Source: an uncultured Treponema sp. (GTDB lineage: Bacteria; Spirochaetota; Spirochaetia; Treponematales; Treponemataceae). From it: DNA of 47,507 nt. The stretch spans positions 1 to 47,507 of the forward strand of contig CALFIX010000024.1 of NCBI GenBank assembly GCA_937877515.1, read 5' to 3'. The notes under the pieces are model-generated. The model had not been told where the DNA came from and ran no database searches. It saw nothing but the letters and a program-made list of their open reading frames with translations. Positions 14,431-23,800 of this stretch are shown one piece after another. A program made the translations under genes and the position numbers. The number at the start of each line of letters is the position of its first letter. Position 1 is the first letter of the stretch.

Positions 14431-14916
14431 TTAAAACCAGAAGCGGAAACCGAACTGGATTGGGAAACAAAGAACATCCCATGAAAGTGTATTTCCAACA
14501 TATACACCAGGCTGCCAGGCTGCCTGAAGATAAAGTTCAAGAGGCTTTACAACAAAGAGGTTTACTCCACCAACTGCACGGAATGCTGCATAAAGACCTG
14601 GATTAGAAGAAACGCCATAAACACCTACTGCAAATCCTGGTCCATAGAAATAGTGGAACATACCAGCAAGCTTTGGATTAGAAACCCACCAATCGCCCTG
14701 TAAAGCGATTGAGTTAAGTTCATTACCAGACATTGAAACGTTAGCTGCAAATACAGCAGGAACACTAGAAAGCTTAAATGTTAAAGCTCCGTTAAAACCT
14801 GCATAGTCACCAGCTGGGCTGTAGCCACCCTGTAGACCAATAGCTGCACTTGCAAAAGCACCTGTTGAACCGAGCACTACGAGTGCTGCGAAAATTCCTA
14901 AGAATTTCTTATTCAT
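14431..14916 (-). CDS. Small outer-membrane beta-barrel protein (DUF3996-like)
   Basis: 161 aa. A signal peptide (MNKKFLGIFAALVVLGSTGAFA) is followed by alternating hydrophobic strands with Gly and aromatic girdles, ending in FGFRFWF; the C-terminal Phe is typical of BAM-assembled barrels. Size and layout fit an eight-stranded barrel such as the spirochaetal DUF3996 group. A GGAG site lies about 10 nt before the ATG. It is followed by a strong terminator and appears monocistronic. Porin or adhesin roles are possible but not shown. Confidence 0.75.
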   Translation of the reverse strand: MNKKFLGIFAALVVLGSTGAFASAAIGLQGGYSPAGDYAGFNGALTFKLSSVPAVFAANVSMSGNELNSIALQGDWWVSNPKLAGMFHYFYGPGFAVGVYGVSSNPGLYAAFRAVGGVNLFVVKPLELYLQAAWQPGVYVGNTLSWDVLCFPIQFGFRFWF

Positions 14917-15034
14917 AGTTTAAATACTCCTTGCATTTATAAAATTCCTTTTTACAATGCACTAAAACTGTAATACAAAAAATTATTTATGTCTAGTTTG
15001 GCTTTAATTTTTTTATAAAATTTTAAGATTTACC

Positions 15035-17629
15035 TTAAATGCTAAAAACCAGAGCATCATTTAACACATTACAGGTTATTACAGAACCTTCTTTTATTTT
15101 TCCTCCTAAAACCTCCTTAGCAAGAGGATTTTCTACATACGTCTGGATGGCACGCTTTACAGGACGAGCTCCAAAACTAGGGTCATAGCCTACATCTGCT
15201 AAAAAGTCCAAAGCTTTATCTGTAAAGTTTAGAGTTATACGCCTATCTAAAAGCCGTGTCTTTACCTTCTCTAGCTGCAAAGACACTATACTTTTTATAT
15301 GTTCTTTTCCAAGTTCATTAAACATAACAATTTCGTCAATACGGTTTAAAAACTCCGGGCGGAAAGTCTGCTTTAAGAGTATATCAAGTTTATCTTTTAA
15401 GGCTTCGTCTGCATTTTCACCTACATTTTTTGAGGCTTCAAGAATCAAGTCGCTTCCAAGGTTACTTGTCATGATAATTATTGTGTTCTTAAAATCCACA
15501 ACACGTCCCTGACCGTCAGTTAAACGTCCGTCATCCAGAACCTGAAGAAGTACGTTAAACACATCAGGATGGGCTTTTTCTATTTCGTCAAACAGAATTA
15601 CGCTGTAAGGTCTTCTGCGCACAGCCTCAGTAAGCTGACCGCCTTCGTCATAACCTACGTATCCCGGAGGGGCTCCGATAAGGCGGGTTACGCTAAACTT
15701 TTCCATGTACTCGCTCATGTCTATACGGGTAAGTGCCTTTTCGTCATTAAAGAGAAAGTCAGCAAGAGTCTTTGCAAGTTCAGTCTTTCCTACTCCTGTC
15801 GGACCTATGAACATAAAGCTTCCCAAAGGTCTGTTGGGGTCGGAAAGTCCTGCCCTGTTACGGCGGATAGCATCGCTTACGGCATTTACCGCGGCATTTT
15901 GACCAATAACCCTTTTGTGTAAAACTTCTTCCAGCTGAAGGTACTTTTGCTTTTCGCCCGTAAGCATTTTTGAAACAGGAATGCCTGTCCAGTTACTTAC
16001 AATGCGGGCAATGTCTTCTTCCGTAACTTCCTGGCGTAAAAGGCTTTCGTTTTCGTTAAGTTTTTCTGAATCATCAGATTCAGAAGAGGCAGCAAGGCGT
16101 TTTTCAAGGTCAGGAATGATGCTGTACTTTAACTCTGCGGCCTTTGAAAGGTTTCCTTCGCGAGTGTATTTTTCCACATCAAAGCGGGCCTTATCAAGTT
16201 CTTCCTTTATCTTCCGCCCGCCTTCTATTTTTTCCTTTTCATTTTGCCATTGAAGCTTCATTGAGTCTCGTTCAGAAGTAACCTCGGCAAGTTCCTTTTC
16301 AAGCTTCTTAAGGCGTTCCATACTTGCTTCGTCATCTTCTTTAGAAAGGGACTGTTTTTCTATTGCAAGCTGCAGGATTTTTCGCTCAAGCTTGTCTAGT
16401 TCCACAGGCTGACTTTCTATTTCCATCTTGATTCTGCTTGCGGCTTCGTCCACCAAGTCTATTGCCTTGTCTGGCAAGAACCGGCTTGTTATGTAGCGGT
16501 TGCTTAAAGTGGCAGCGGCAACTAAGGCTTCATCATTAATTTTTACACCGTGATGTATTTCGTACTTGTCGCGAAGTCCCCGCAAAATTGCGATTGTGTC
16601 TTCCACGCTTGGTTCGGCACAGTACACCTGCTGGAATCTGCGTTCAAGTGCAGCATCTTTTTCAATGTACTTGCGGTATTCGTTTAACGTAGTGGCACCT
16701 ATTACGCGTAAGTCCCCTCGTGCAAGTGCCGGCTTTAAAAGATTGGAAGCATCCATGCTTCCCTCGGCTGCCCCTGCCCCTACTATTGTATGAAGCTCAT
16801 CTATGAATAAAATAATTTGTCCGTCGCTTTTGGAAACTTCCGTAATAACCGCCTTTAACCTCTCTTCAAATTCTCCGCGGAATTTGGCACCTGCTACAAG
16901 CTGCCCCAGGTCAAGAGAAAGAAGCCGTTTATTCTTTAAGCTTTCAGGAACGTCTCCTGAGGCAATGCGGCGGGCAAGACCTTCTACGATTGCAGTTTTT
17001 CCAACCCCAGGCTCACCTATTAAAACAGGATTGTTTTTTGTGCGGCGGCTTATAACCTGCATAACTCGCCTTATTTCTTCGTCCCGTCCGATAACAGGGT
17101 CAATCTTATCCTGACGGGCACGGGCTGTTAAGTCTATGCAGTATTTTTCCAGTGAACGCATTTTGCTTTCCGGGTCATTAGTGTCTACACTTTGGTTTCC
17201 GCGAACAGATTTAAGAGCTTCAAGAGCCCCCTTATGCGTACAGCCTAGTTTACGTAAAAGTTCTCCAACTTTGTCGTCGGATTGTGTAAGAGCTAAAAAC
17301 AAATGTTCTGTAGAAAGATACTGGTCTTTCAGAGAAGACATTTCGCCTTCTGCCTTGGAAAGCATTTTCTGAGCACTGGAAGAAAGAGCCATCTGGCTTA
17401 CACCGCGGACAACCGGATAAGAAGAAAGAAGTGATTCAGTTTCTTTTATAAGGGAAGAAACGTTTACTCCAATACGCTCCACTAAAGGAGGAACCATTCC
17501 GTCTTTTTGAGTTAAAAGTGCATATAAAATGTGTTCGTTACCAACTTCGCTGTGGTCTCTCTGATTTGCAATGCTGGTAGATTCCTGCAGTGCCTCTTGG
17601 GTTTTTAAAGTCATATTTTCATAATTCAT
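15035..17629 (-). CDS. clpB: Chaperone ClpB (Hsp104-type disaggregase)
   Basis: 864 aa, full length. An N-terminal double-repeat Clp_N domain (1-145) is followed by AAA-1 with Walker A GEPGVGKT (about 206) and Walker B ILFIDELHT, then the middle coiled coil (about 410-525, EKELAEVTSERDSM). AAA-2 has Walker A GPTGVGKT (about 606) and a Walker B ILFDEIEKAH block. No ClpP-binding IGF loop was seen, as expected for ClpB. It solubilises aggregated protein with DnaK. A GGAGG site lies before ATG 17629. No CIRCE element was found upstream, only a plain promoter-like sequence. Confidence 0.98.
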   Translation of the reverse strand: MNYENMTLKTQEALQESTSIANQRDHSEVGNEHILYALLTQKDGMVPPLVERIGVNVSSLIKETESLLSSYPVVRGVSQMALSSSAQKMLSKAEGEMSSLKDQYLSTEHLFLALTQSDDKVGELLRKLGCTHKGALEALKSVRGNQSVDTNDPESKMRSLEKYCIDLTARARQDKIDPVIGRDEEIRRVMQVISRRTKNNPVLIGEPGVGKTAIVEGLARRIASGDVPESLKNKRLLSLDLGQLVAGAKFRGEFEERLKAVITEVSKSDGQIILFIDELHTIVGAGAAEGSMDASNLLKPALARGDLRVIGATTLNEYRKYIEKDAALERRFQQVYCAEPSVEDTIAILRGLRDKYEIHHGVKINDEALVAAATLSNRYITSRFLPDKAIDLVDEAASRIKMEIESQPVELDKLERKILQLAIEKQSLSKEDDEASMERLKKLEKELAEVTSERDSMKLQWQNEKEKIEGGRKIKEELDKARFDVEKYTREGNLSKAAELKYSIIPDLEKRLAASSESDDSEKLNENESLLRQEVTEEDIARIVSNWTGIPVSKMLTGEKQKYLQLEEVLHKRVIGQNAAVNAVSDAIRRNRAGLSDPNRPLGSFMFIGPTGVGKTELAKTLADFLFNDEKALTRIDMSEYMEKFSVTRLIGAPPGYVGYDEGGQLTEAVRRRPYSVILFDEIEKAHPDVFNVLLQVLDDGRLTDGQGRVVDFKNTIIIMTSNLGSDLILEASKNVGENADEALKDKLDILLKQTFRPEFLNRIDEIVMFNELGKEHIKSIVSLQLEKVKTRLLDRRITLNFTDKALDFLADVGYDPSFGARPVKRAIQTYVENPLAKEVLGGKIKEGSVITCNVLNDALVFSI

Positions 17630-17659
17630 AAGTAAACCTCCTACAGCATCTTTAGCTTT

Positions 17660-17688
17660 AAAATACTCACAGAAAAGTAAAAAGGCAA
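17660..17688 (-). promoter_or_regulatory. Possible promoter of clpB
   Basis: TTGCCT (17683-17688), a 17-bp spacer and TATTTT (17660-17665). The match is moderate, and the leader would contain the GGAGG site. Confidence 0.45.
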
Positions 17689-17717
17689 ATTTTTATTGGG
17701 ATAGAAAAAAAGGAGGA

Positions 17718-17800
17718 ACCTACGCCCGTTACGAAGTAGCGGAACGCATTATAGTGGCGAGCTTGGCGAGTTGCGTAACAAAGTGAAGAAAGCGGGGAAT
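17718..17800. other. GC-rich low-complexity patch
   Basis: Lies between the clpB promoter and the end of the next minus-strand gene. It has GGCGAGCTTGGCGAG-like repeats and no credible ORF. Confidence 0.45.
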
Positions 17801-17866
17801 TTCTATACATAAAAAACTTATTTTCGAGTAAAGCTTATATGTCTAAAAAAGTGTCGTTAAAAAAAA

Positions 17867-19045
17867 TTACAAACTGGGAAGCTCTATGTTGCCGTATTCA
17901 CAGGAACAGCTTGCAAGCTCCGCTTGTTCTATAAGCTCGAGGCTTTTTCTAACTTTCTTGTAAAGACGAAGTTCTCCCGTACCGGTACCGCCGCCCAAAA
18001 TCTTTAGCACCTTGCGTCCTCCGGCAGGGCTTTCCCAGTCACACAAAAGCATACTGTTTGTATCGCAGTAAACGTCTATATCTACAACGTAACGACTGTC
18101 GTGAGCGCTGACACTCCAATGCAGGCGAACGGAATCATCTTCTCCGTTTACTTCCTTACACTCATGGGTAAGCGAATATTTTTTTCCTGAGTCTGCATGA
18201 AACTCTACGTCGCGACCTTCTATACAGCAGAGAATTGTAAGCCTGTCGTTAAATTCTCCACGAACGGAAAAACATGAATTTTCCAGCTGCTTACCGGAAA
18301 TCTGACTTATAAAATTACTAGAGCTTAAGTGAATGTGGGGACTTACAAAATCTTTTCCCCAGGATTTATCAAAATAACCAAAGGACCTTTTTGGATAAAC
18401 ATTAAAATCTTCGCCGTCTACGGTTATTACGCCAGAAAAATTTGTCTTAGAACCAAAGCATGCCCAGTTTCCCGTTTTGCCTTTATAGTCCGGAGCAAAG
18501 CCAATCTGCTTGTCAAAACGAAGATTCCAGCTTAAAGTACCGCCATCGCACAGAAGTTCTGGTTTTTCTATCAGCTCGTCGTCTTTTACACTGACGCTTC
18601 CTTTTGTGTAATCCGAAGAAAGAATGCAGCCGTCTACATTTTCTGTTCCGACGCGTAAAATAAAGTCGTTTTTAGTAGTTTCCATTGTTCCGCATGGAAA
18701 GTAAGCGTTTACATGCTTGCCATTTTGAGAATATACTCCGGCTTTTACCATTACAAAAGAAGGCTGAACAAAACTTTCTTCCGTTGCAGAAAGGGCAGAA
18801 ATTGTTCCTGCCAATGCATACTGTAAGTCTTGAGTTGTTTTTGAAAAACGATTTTTAAAGCCTAAAACACATTCATTTGGGGAAAGCAGGGGATTTACTA
18901 CATAAAATTCTATAAAAAAAGTGCGTTCTTCGCCGGTTTCGTTACTTACGCCGTTTGTTATAAGCTTCCAGTGCTCAAAGCCATTCTTTTTTAGTGAACC
19001 TTTTAATAAGTATCTGTCGCTGTGGCTTTTCTTCTTTAAAATCAT
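17867..19045 (-). CDS. Tocopherol cyclase/AttH-like (lipocalin-type) protein
   Basis: 392 aa from ATG 19045, without a signal peptide. The layout of two beta-rich halves with NGFEHWKLITNG near the start and SFGYFDKSWGKDF in the middle recalls the tocopherol-cyclase-like and AttH/CrtC hydratase families, which bind lipids or isoprenoids. No tocopherol pathway is expected here, so only a general lipocalin-type lipid-binding or enzyme role can be suggested. A TTG start 12 nt further upstream is possible but less likely. Only a weak GGGG stretch precedes the ATG. No partner gene is adjacent. Confidence 0.65.
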   Translation of the reverse strand: MILKKKSHSDRYLLKGSLKKNGFEHWKLITNGVSNETGEERTFFIEFYVVNPLLSPNECVLGFKNRFSKTTQDLQYALAGTISALSATEESFVQPSFVMVKAGVYSQNGKHVNAYFPCGTMETTKNDFILRVGTENVDGCILSSDYTKGSVSVKDDELIEKPELLCDGGTLSWNLRFDKQIGFAPDYKGKTGNWACFGSKTNFSGVITVDGEDFNVYPKRSFGYFDKSWGKDFVSPHIHLSSSNFISQISGKQLENSCFSVRGEFNDRLTILCCIEGRDVEFHADSGKKYSLTHECKEVNGEDDSVRLHWSVSAHDSRYVVDIDVYCDTNSMLLCDWESPAGGRKVLKILGGGTGTGELRLYKKVRKSLELIEQAELASCSCEYGNIELPSL

Positions 19046-19141
19046 TACTATCCCCAAAAATACAAGTGAAAGCCTTTTTATAACACAATTTCAGGTTTAA
19101 AAAAGACTTTCTCACCTTTGATTTTCGGAAGATAAAATACC

Positions 19142-19363
19142 TTATTTAAACATTTTCTTTAAGTTTTTAGAAAATTCTTGTTTGTCATCCGGGAAATATT
19201 CATCTAAAAACTCAAAACAATTCTGTGCATTACGCTGAACGTGTTCATACCAGATTGAATAAAGTTCGTTATTTTCTTCTTGACTAGGGTAAGGGGCTCC
19301 CTGAACGTCAGAAACAAGCTGTCTCATAAGCTTTACAAGTTCATTTATCTGTTTTTTGTCCAT
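19142..19363 (-). CDS. Small hypothetical protein, 73 aa
   Basis: A charged, helical small protein (MDKKQINELVKLMRQLVSDV...FSKNLKKMFK) with Tyr and Trp residues near the middle. It has no signal peptide or known motif. The start is ATG 19363, preceded by GGAGAAG at 3 nt; a TTG five codons upstream would put the ribosome site inside the gene. A TATAAT hexamer at 19418-19423, overlapping the stop of the upstream protease gene, could be its -10, but no good -35 was seen. Function unknown; it may simply be co-transcribed with the protease. Confidence 0.65.
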   Translation of the reverse strand: MDKKQINELVKLMRQLVSDVQGAPYPSQEENNELYSIWYEHVQRNAQNCFEFLDEYFPDDKQEFSKNLKKMFK

Positions 19364-19418
19364 TTTCTTCTCCAACTAAGAGGTAAATAGTCCTTATCTA
19401 AAAAGCCACTTCTCTAGA

Positions 19419-22400
19419 TTATAATGGTATTTTGATTATTTTACCACTATTTTCAGCATTTTTTGATTTTAAAAGAGATTCATTACATAAAACGACTGTT
19501 TTTCCGCCTTTTTTAGTATTTGCGTAACGTACGCTTGCATTGTGAATGTCTTTAGGTGTAATGGAAAGCAACCGCCTTACCCTTCTTGCTTTTTGAGCAT
19601 TGGAAAGACCGTAAAGCCCCCATAAAAAGCCTGTTGCCCCCTTACCGCTCGGGGTGCGGGGTTCAATTTCGTAAGAATATGTGCCTGTAATGGACTTTTC
19701 CACCTCATCCTCTGAGAAAACCTTTTCCTTAGAATTTTCCAGACATTCCCTAAAAGCCTGCAAAGATTCAAACGGATGGGGGTCACGATATGTCATGAAT
19801 CTTGTGGCGCCTGCATCGCTTATGGTGCTGACCATTACTCCGTAAGCTCCCCCCACAGTTCTTATACGTTTCCAAAGATCTGTATTTTCTGTACAGTGCA
19901 TAAAAACTTCGTCTGCAATACATTCTTTGGTGTCAAAGGCTGAGCTTTGTACACTTGTTGCAGCAAAGCCAACTGTACCGGGAATTACAAAAACTTCATC
20001 TATATCCGAATAATTTGAAGAAACTGCAGCATAAGATGATTTTTTTAGAGGTGCAGAATTTCTGGCACAAGGAAGTTCCGTAAGGGCATAAAAATCTGAA
20101 TCTTTATTTGCATAACGTTTTTTAGGCGAAGTCAGTGCTGTCTTTTTTATAAATTCTGGCAGGATTTTTTTTACCCTGCTTATGCCGGAAGCAGAAGCAG
20201 TAACGTGTAAAACAGCCCCGCCCTTTTGAATGCGTAAGAAAAGATTAAGCAGGTGAGAGCCTAAAGATTTTGCACTCTGCTTAGAGAGGTCTCTTAAATT
20301 GAATAGACCGGAAAGCCCGTCCCATATTTCTTGAATTGCCGAACTTCTGTTTAAAAGAGAACAGGAGCGCATCATGGCATACCAGTGTGCATTTGGAACA
20401 ACTGAAGATGCTAAATTATTGTAGTCTGCTAAGACTATGTCTTTAAGCCTGCGGCTGTCTTTGAATGCAGTTTTTGTAAGACAGTCTGCAAGAAGATTAA
20501 AAGCCTGTTCCGTCTGTTCTTCTAAAACCTTAAAGTGAAAAATCAACCAGTCGCGGCCAACATAATTTTTTTCTTTTATCAAGGATTGAGAGCAATAAGG
20601 AACAGAGCTTGTTCTCAGGTAAGAGCCAAAGCCGCCTGTCGTTCTCTGCAATAAAGACACGGCATTGTCCCAGCTTAAGTTTCCCCAACCAACTTGAGTA
20701 CATGAAGAAGCTAAAACAGAAAGATATTTATATTCACCGGCAGGTAAGGTATCTACCGGGAAAGCAACGTCCGCATATACTATGCCGTTTGTTTGCTCTT
20801 TATTTACAAAAAGAGGAACACCGGAAACTTCTGTAACCTTAGTCGTTATTGGCTCTATTTTTGCAGAAAGATCAGAAAGTCTTACTCTCGGCAAAAGATT
20901 ATTTTCTTTTTCTGTAATTGGAGAGTTCTGTGCATTATGCATTTTTTTTAATGCTTTTAATACAGCTTCTTTTCCGACGGCAGAAAAATCTCTTCGAACC
21001 AGGGCTGCTTCCTTTTTTTCTCTTTGCCTGCTCCAGGAAATGCTTGGTTCTACGTAAATCAGGGAGCTATTTTTATTGCTGAGTAAATACTTTTCTATAA
21101 GGTCTGGAATATAGGAAGAGTCCGTTAAAGCCTTCTCCTTTATGCCCTTAAAGTTTTCGCGTATTAAAAGGGTTTCCCATGGATTAGCCCCATAAGTCCA
21201 CCCCCTTAAGCATCTGCGCAGCAAAACCAAAGAATACGGGCCTTGAAATCTTTTTATTTCTCTGTTTGAAAAATCAAAAGTCATGCAGGTGCGGTCTATG
21301 TCTTCTTTTTTTATGCCGTTTCTGCAAATTGATTTCAGGGTTTCATTTATAAGCTTCTGCATCTGCCGGGCATCTTTCTGTTCGACCCCCCTTAAACCGA
21401 TAGACATAATTGCATAACGAGATTGTAAACTTTCGCCGCTTTGAGGGGCTATATCTTGACCAAGCTTACTTTCTAGGAGAGCTTTTGAAACAGGAGCACA
21501 GTCATCCCCCCATAATACGTCTCCTAAAAACATAATTTCTAATGGGAAAACAGAAGCATTTTCTTTATCCATGCCGTTTCCTACCCGCCATGCACAGACA
21601 GAAACACTTGCATCATTTCTTGACTGCTCAGAAGCAGGCCCCTTTTCCTTTACATAAGGCTTAACAGGTGTAGAAAAATCTGCCTTAGGAAGAGAAATTT
21701 TCTTTCCGCCAGAAGAAAAATGCTGTAAGAAATTTTTGTCTATGAACAGAAGCTGTTCTTCTGTAGGAATGTTGCCATACAAAAACAGCATACAGTTAGC
21801 CGGACAATAATGCTTTTTATGAAAGGCTCTGACTTTTTGCACTGTTAGGGAAGGAATGTCCATAGGGTCTCCGCCAGAGTCAAGCTTATAATTTGTACCT
21901 TCCAAAAGAGTTTTTTCTATGTAAGAATCCGCAACGCCATCGAAAGACGAATAGTTTCCCTTCATTTCGTTATAAACGACACCCTGACGGCAGGGCTTAC
22001 CGTTTTCATCCAACTCCAGGCGATGACATTCCTGCATAAAGATTTCAGAAGTCAAAAGAGGAAAGAAAACCGCGTCTCCATAAACAGACATAAGATTAAA
22101 ATATTCTTTTTTTACGGTTGTACTGCAGGGAAAAACTGTTCTGTCGCTGGAAGTATAGGCATTCAAGTATGTTGTAATATTCTGATTCTGAAGACGGGTA
22201 AAAACGTCTCTTAAAGGATAATGTTCACTGCCACACAAAACACTGTGCTCTAAAACATGAGCAACCCCTGAGGAATCTGAAGCAGGAGTCCTAAACGCAA
22301 AGGCAAAAAGATTTTCTTCATCGTCATTCAGAAGATGAAAAATTTCCATACCGGTTCTTTTGTGAATTAAATAGATTCCCTTTGATGAGGCATCCGGAAC

Positions 22401-22454
22401 ATCTACAACGTCTATAACCATAAACCCCTTGTACTCTTCACCTTTTTTCATCAT
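19419..22454 (-). CDS. M16C-family metalloprotease (PreP/presequence protease-like)
   Basis: 1011 aa, the length of single-chain M16C peptidasomes. The inverted zinc motif HVLEH is near residue 66 within GVAHVLEHSVLCGSEHYPL, a strong family signature. The third ligand is probably the Glu in YNEMKGNYSS, about 75-80 residues later. The later half carries the C-terminal M16 domains, including a segment like GGFGSYLRTS. Such enzymes degrade peptides in an enclosed chamber. No signal peptide was seen, so it is probably cytoplasmic. Its ATG overlaps the fliG1 stop by 4 bp (ATGA), indicating translational coupling to a flagellar-type gene, which is an unexpected partnership. Confidence 0.93.
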   Translation of the reverse strand: MMKKGEEYKGFMVIDVVDVPDASSKGIYLIHKRTGMEIFHLLNDDEENLFAFAFRTPASDSSGVAHVLEHSVLCGSEHYPLRDVFTRLQNQNITTYLNAYTSSDRTVFPCSTTVKKEYFNLMSVYGDAVFFPLLTSEIFMQECHRLELDENGKPCRQGVVYNEMKGNYSSFDGVADSYIEKTLLEGTNYKLDSGGDPMDIPSLTVQKVRAFHKKHYCPANCMLFLYGNIPTEEQLLFIDKNFLQHFSSGGKKISLPKADFSTPVKPYVKEKGPASEQSRNDASVSVCAWRVGNGMDKENASVFPLEIMFLGDVLWGDDCAPVSKALLESKLGQDIAPQSGESLQSRYAIMSIGLRGVEQKDARQMQKLINETLKSICRNGIKKEDIDRTCMTFDFSNREIKRFQGPYSLVLLRRCLRGWTYGANPWETLLIRENFKGIKEKALTDSSYIPDLIEKYLLSNKNSSLIYVEPSISWSRQREKKEAALVRRDFSAVGKEAVLKALKKMHNAQNSPITEKENNLLPRVRLSDLSAKIEPITTKVTEVSGVPLFVNKEQTNGIVYADVAFPVDTLPAGEYKYLSVLASSCTQVGWGNLSWDNAVSLLQRTTGGFGSYLRTSSVPYCSQSLIKEKNYVGRDWLIFHFKVLEEQTEQAFNLLADCLTKTAFKDSRRLKDIVLADYNNLASSVVPNAHWYAMMRSCSLLNRSSAIQEIWDGLSGLFNLRDLSKQSAKSLGSHLLNLFLRIQKGGAVLHVTASASGISRVKKILPEFIKKTALTSPKKRYANKDSDFYALTELPCARNSAPLKKSSYAAVSSNYSDIDEVFVIPGTVGFAATSVQSSAFDTKECIADEVFMHCTENTDLWKRIRTVGGAYGVMVSTISDAGATRFMTYRDPHPFESLQAFRECLENSKEKVFSEDEVEKSITGTYSYEIEPRTPSGKGATGFLWGLYGLSNAQKARRVRRLLSITPKDIHNASVRYANTKKGGKTVVLCNESLLKSKNAENSGKIIKIPL

Positions 22455-23800
22455 ACGTATATTTCTCCATCATCGCGGCCTTCTATTCTAAACTCACCGT
22501 TTTCCCAGGCTCGCCTAAGGTTGGCATAAAACTGCATGGTCACTCTTTCTACATCGCTTTTTAAAACCTTTGAATGAAGACTTTCTTCTTCCAGAACTAT
22601 ATCTCCACGGGTTTTAGAAATGTTCTTAAATATTTTCTGTCTAAACTCTTCGTTTTTACCGCGGATTAACAAAGCTATGTCAGAGTCAGACATATCATGC
22701 AGTTTTTTTTGCAGGAATCTGTCGTCGCCCAGAATAACATCTTCTTCTGTAAATAAAAGGCGGCGTAAATCTGCACCAAGCTCAGGATCTGAAGAACTTA
22801 AAGAATTTATTATGCTTCCTTCAGAAGCAGGATCCATTCGCTTTAGAATTTGAGCTAAAACGTTTCTTCCGTCTAAGTTTTGAGAATTTTCTGTATTCTG
22901 AGTTAACATTTTTTCATGCAGGCTCTTGTCTATGTTGGAAATGACTTCCGGAGCTACAGTCTGCATCTTTGCAAGACGTAAGACAACAGCTTTTTTGGTT
23001 TCTGTGTCCATGCCATTTATTACGGAAGCTGCTTTTTGAGGTTCCAGCTGACTTAAAACCAATGACTGAACTGCAATACTTTCCCCGTCTAAGAGAATGC
23101 GGATACGCTCTGCATCTGCTTCAGATAAATACTCAAACGGACGCCCCTGTGGAAACTTTATAGATTTATTTATAAGCTCTTCTGCCCTGTCAGAACCATA
23201 AGCCTTGGTAAGAATTGTTCTGGCCGTATCTATGCCACCTTCTTCTCTGGCCTTTACAACAAGAGAGTCAAATTCTTCCAGGATTTTCTCTGATTCTTCC
23301 GGAGAAATATGTCTTATAGTTGCAATTTCTGGAATTATACGTTCTGTCTGCTCTTCCGTAAGATGAGGTAAAATTTTTGCAGCTTCATCTACACCTATAA
23401 TAACTAAAAATTTTGCTACCCTGCGGTAAATGCTTTCTTTTTCGCCTTCCTTTACAGGCTCAGAAACTTTTACCAGTGCACCATTTGTTAAATTAGAAGC
23501 AGCTTCTTTTACATCCTGGGAATCGGTAGAAGTTTTCTTTTCAAACCAGGTACCTGTCCTGCTTGCAAGCTTTGCCTGCTTTAAAGCTTCTGCATCCTTC
23601 TGCCTGGAAAGCTCATCTATCCTTTTATTTACGTTTTCAAAAACTGCTTTTGTAACCAGAGGTTCATGCCCGGGTTCTTTATTACGTCTTATTTCTCTCG
23701 AAATACTTTTAGGTTTTTCTTCTGAATCTGAATTTTTAAATTCTCTGCCATCTTCCTGAGCTTTTTTATATGCCTTAAGCCCATAATCGTTAACACTCAT
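22451..23800 (-). CDS. fliG1: Divergent flagellar motor switch protein FliG1-type
   Basis: 449 aa, longer than canonical FliG (about 340) because of a charged N-terminal extension of about 100 residues. Middle-domain repeats follow (GVDEAAKILPHLTEEQTERI), then a degenerate EHPQ region (LSQLEPQKAASVI, about residues 240-255). The C-terminal torque domain (LRRLLFTEEDVILGDDRFLQ, about 340-360) keeps charged residues but differs from canonical FliG. Spirochaetes carry two FliG proteins; this one is isolated from flagellar operons, as expected for FliG1. The promoter has a -10 6 nt before the ATG and an 8-bp palindrome round it. It precedes, and is coupled to, the M16 protease gene. Confidence 0.88.
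   Translation of the reverse strand: MSVNDYGLKAYKKAQEDGREFKNSDSEEKPKSISREIRRNKEPGHEPLVTKAVFENVNKRIDELSRQKDAEALKQAKLASRTGTWFEKKTSTDSQDVKEAASNLTNGALVKVSEPVKEGEKESIYRRVAKFLVIIGVDEAAKILPHLTEEQTERIIPEIATIRHISPEESEKILEEFDSLVVKAREEGGIDTARTILTKAYGSDRAEELINKSIKFPQGRPFEYLSEADAERIRILLDGESIAVQSLVLSQLEPQKAASVINGMDTETKKAVVLRLAKMQTVAPEVISNIDKSLHEKMLTQNTENSQNLDGRNVLAQILKRMDPASEGSIINSLSSSDPELGADLRRLLFTEEDVILGDDRFLQKKLHDMSDSDIALLIRGKNEEFRQKIFKNISKTRGDIVLEEESLHSKVLKSDVERVTMQFYANLRRAWENGEFRIEGRDDGEIYV

Noticed and set aside
17630..17700. CIRCE or heat-shock operator upstream of clpB
   Set aside because: No TTAGCACTC-N9-GAGTGCTAA-type repeat is visible; only a moderate promoter match.
19577..21057. Overlapping ORFs inside the M16 gene and other long genes
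   Set aside because: They are shadows of the real coding frame with no ribosome site or recognisable product.
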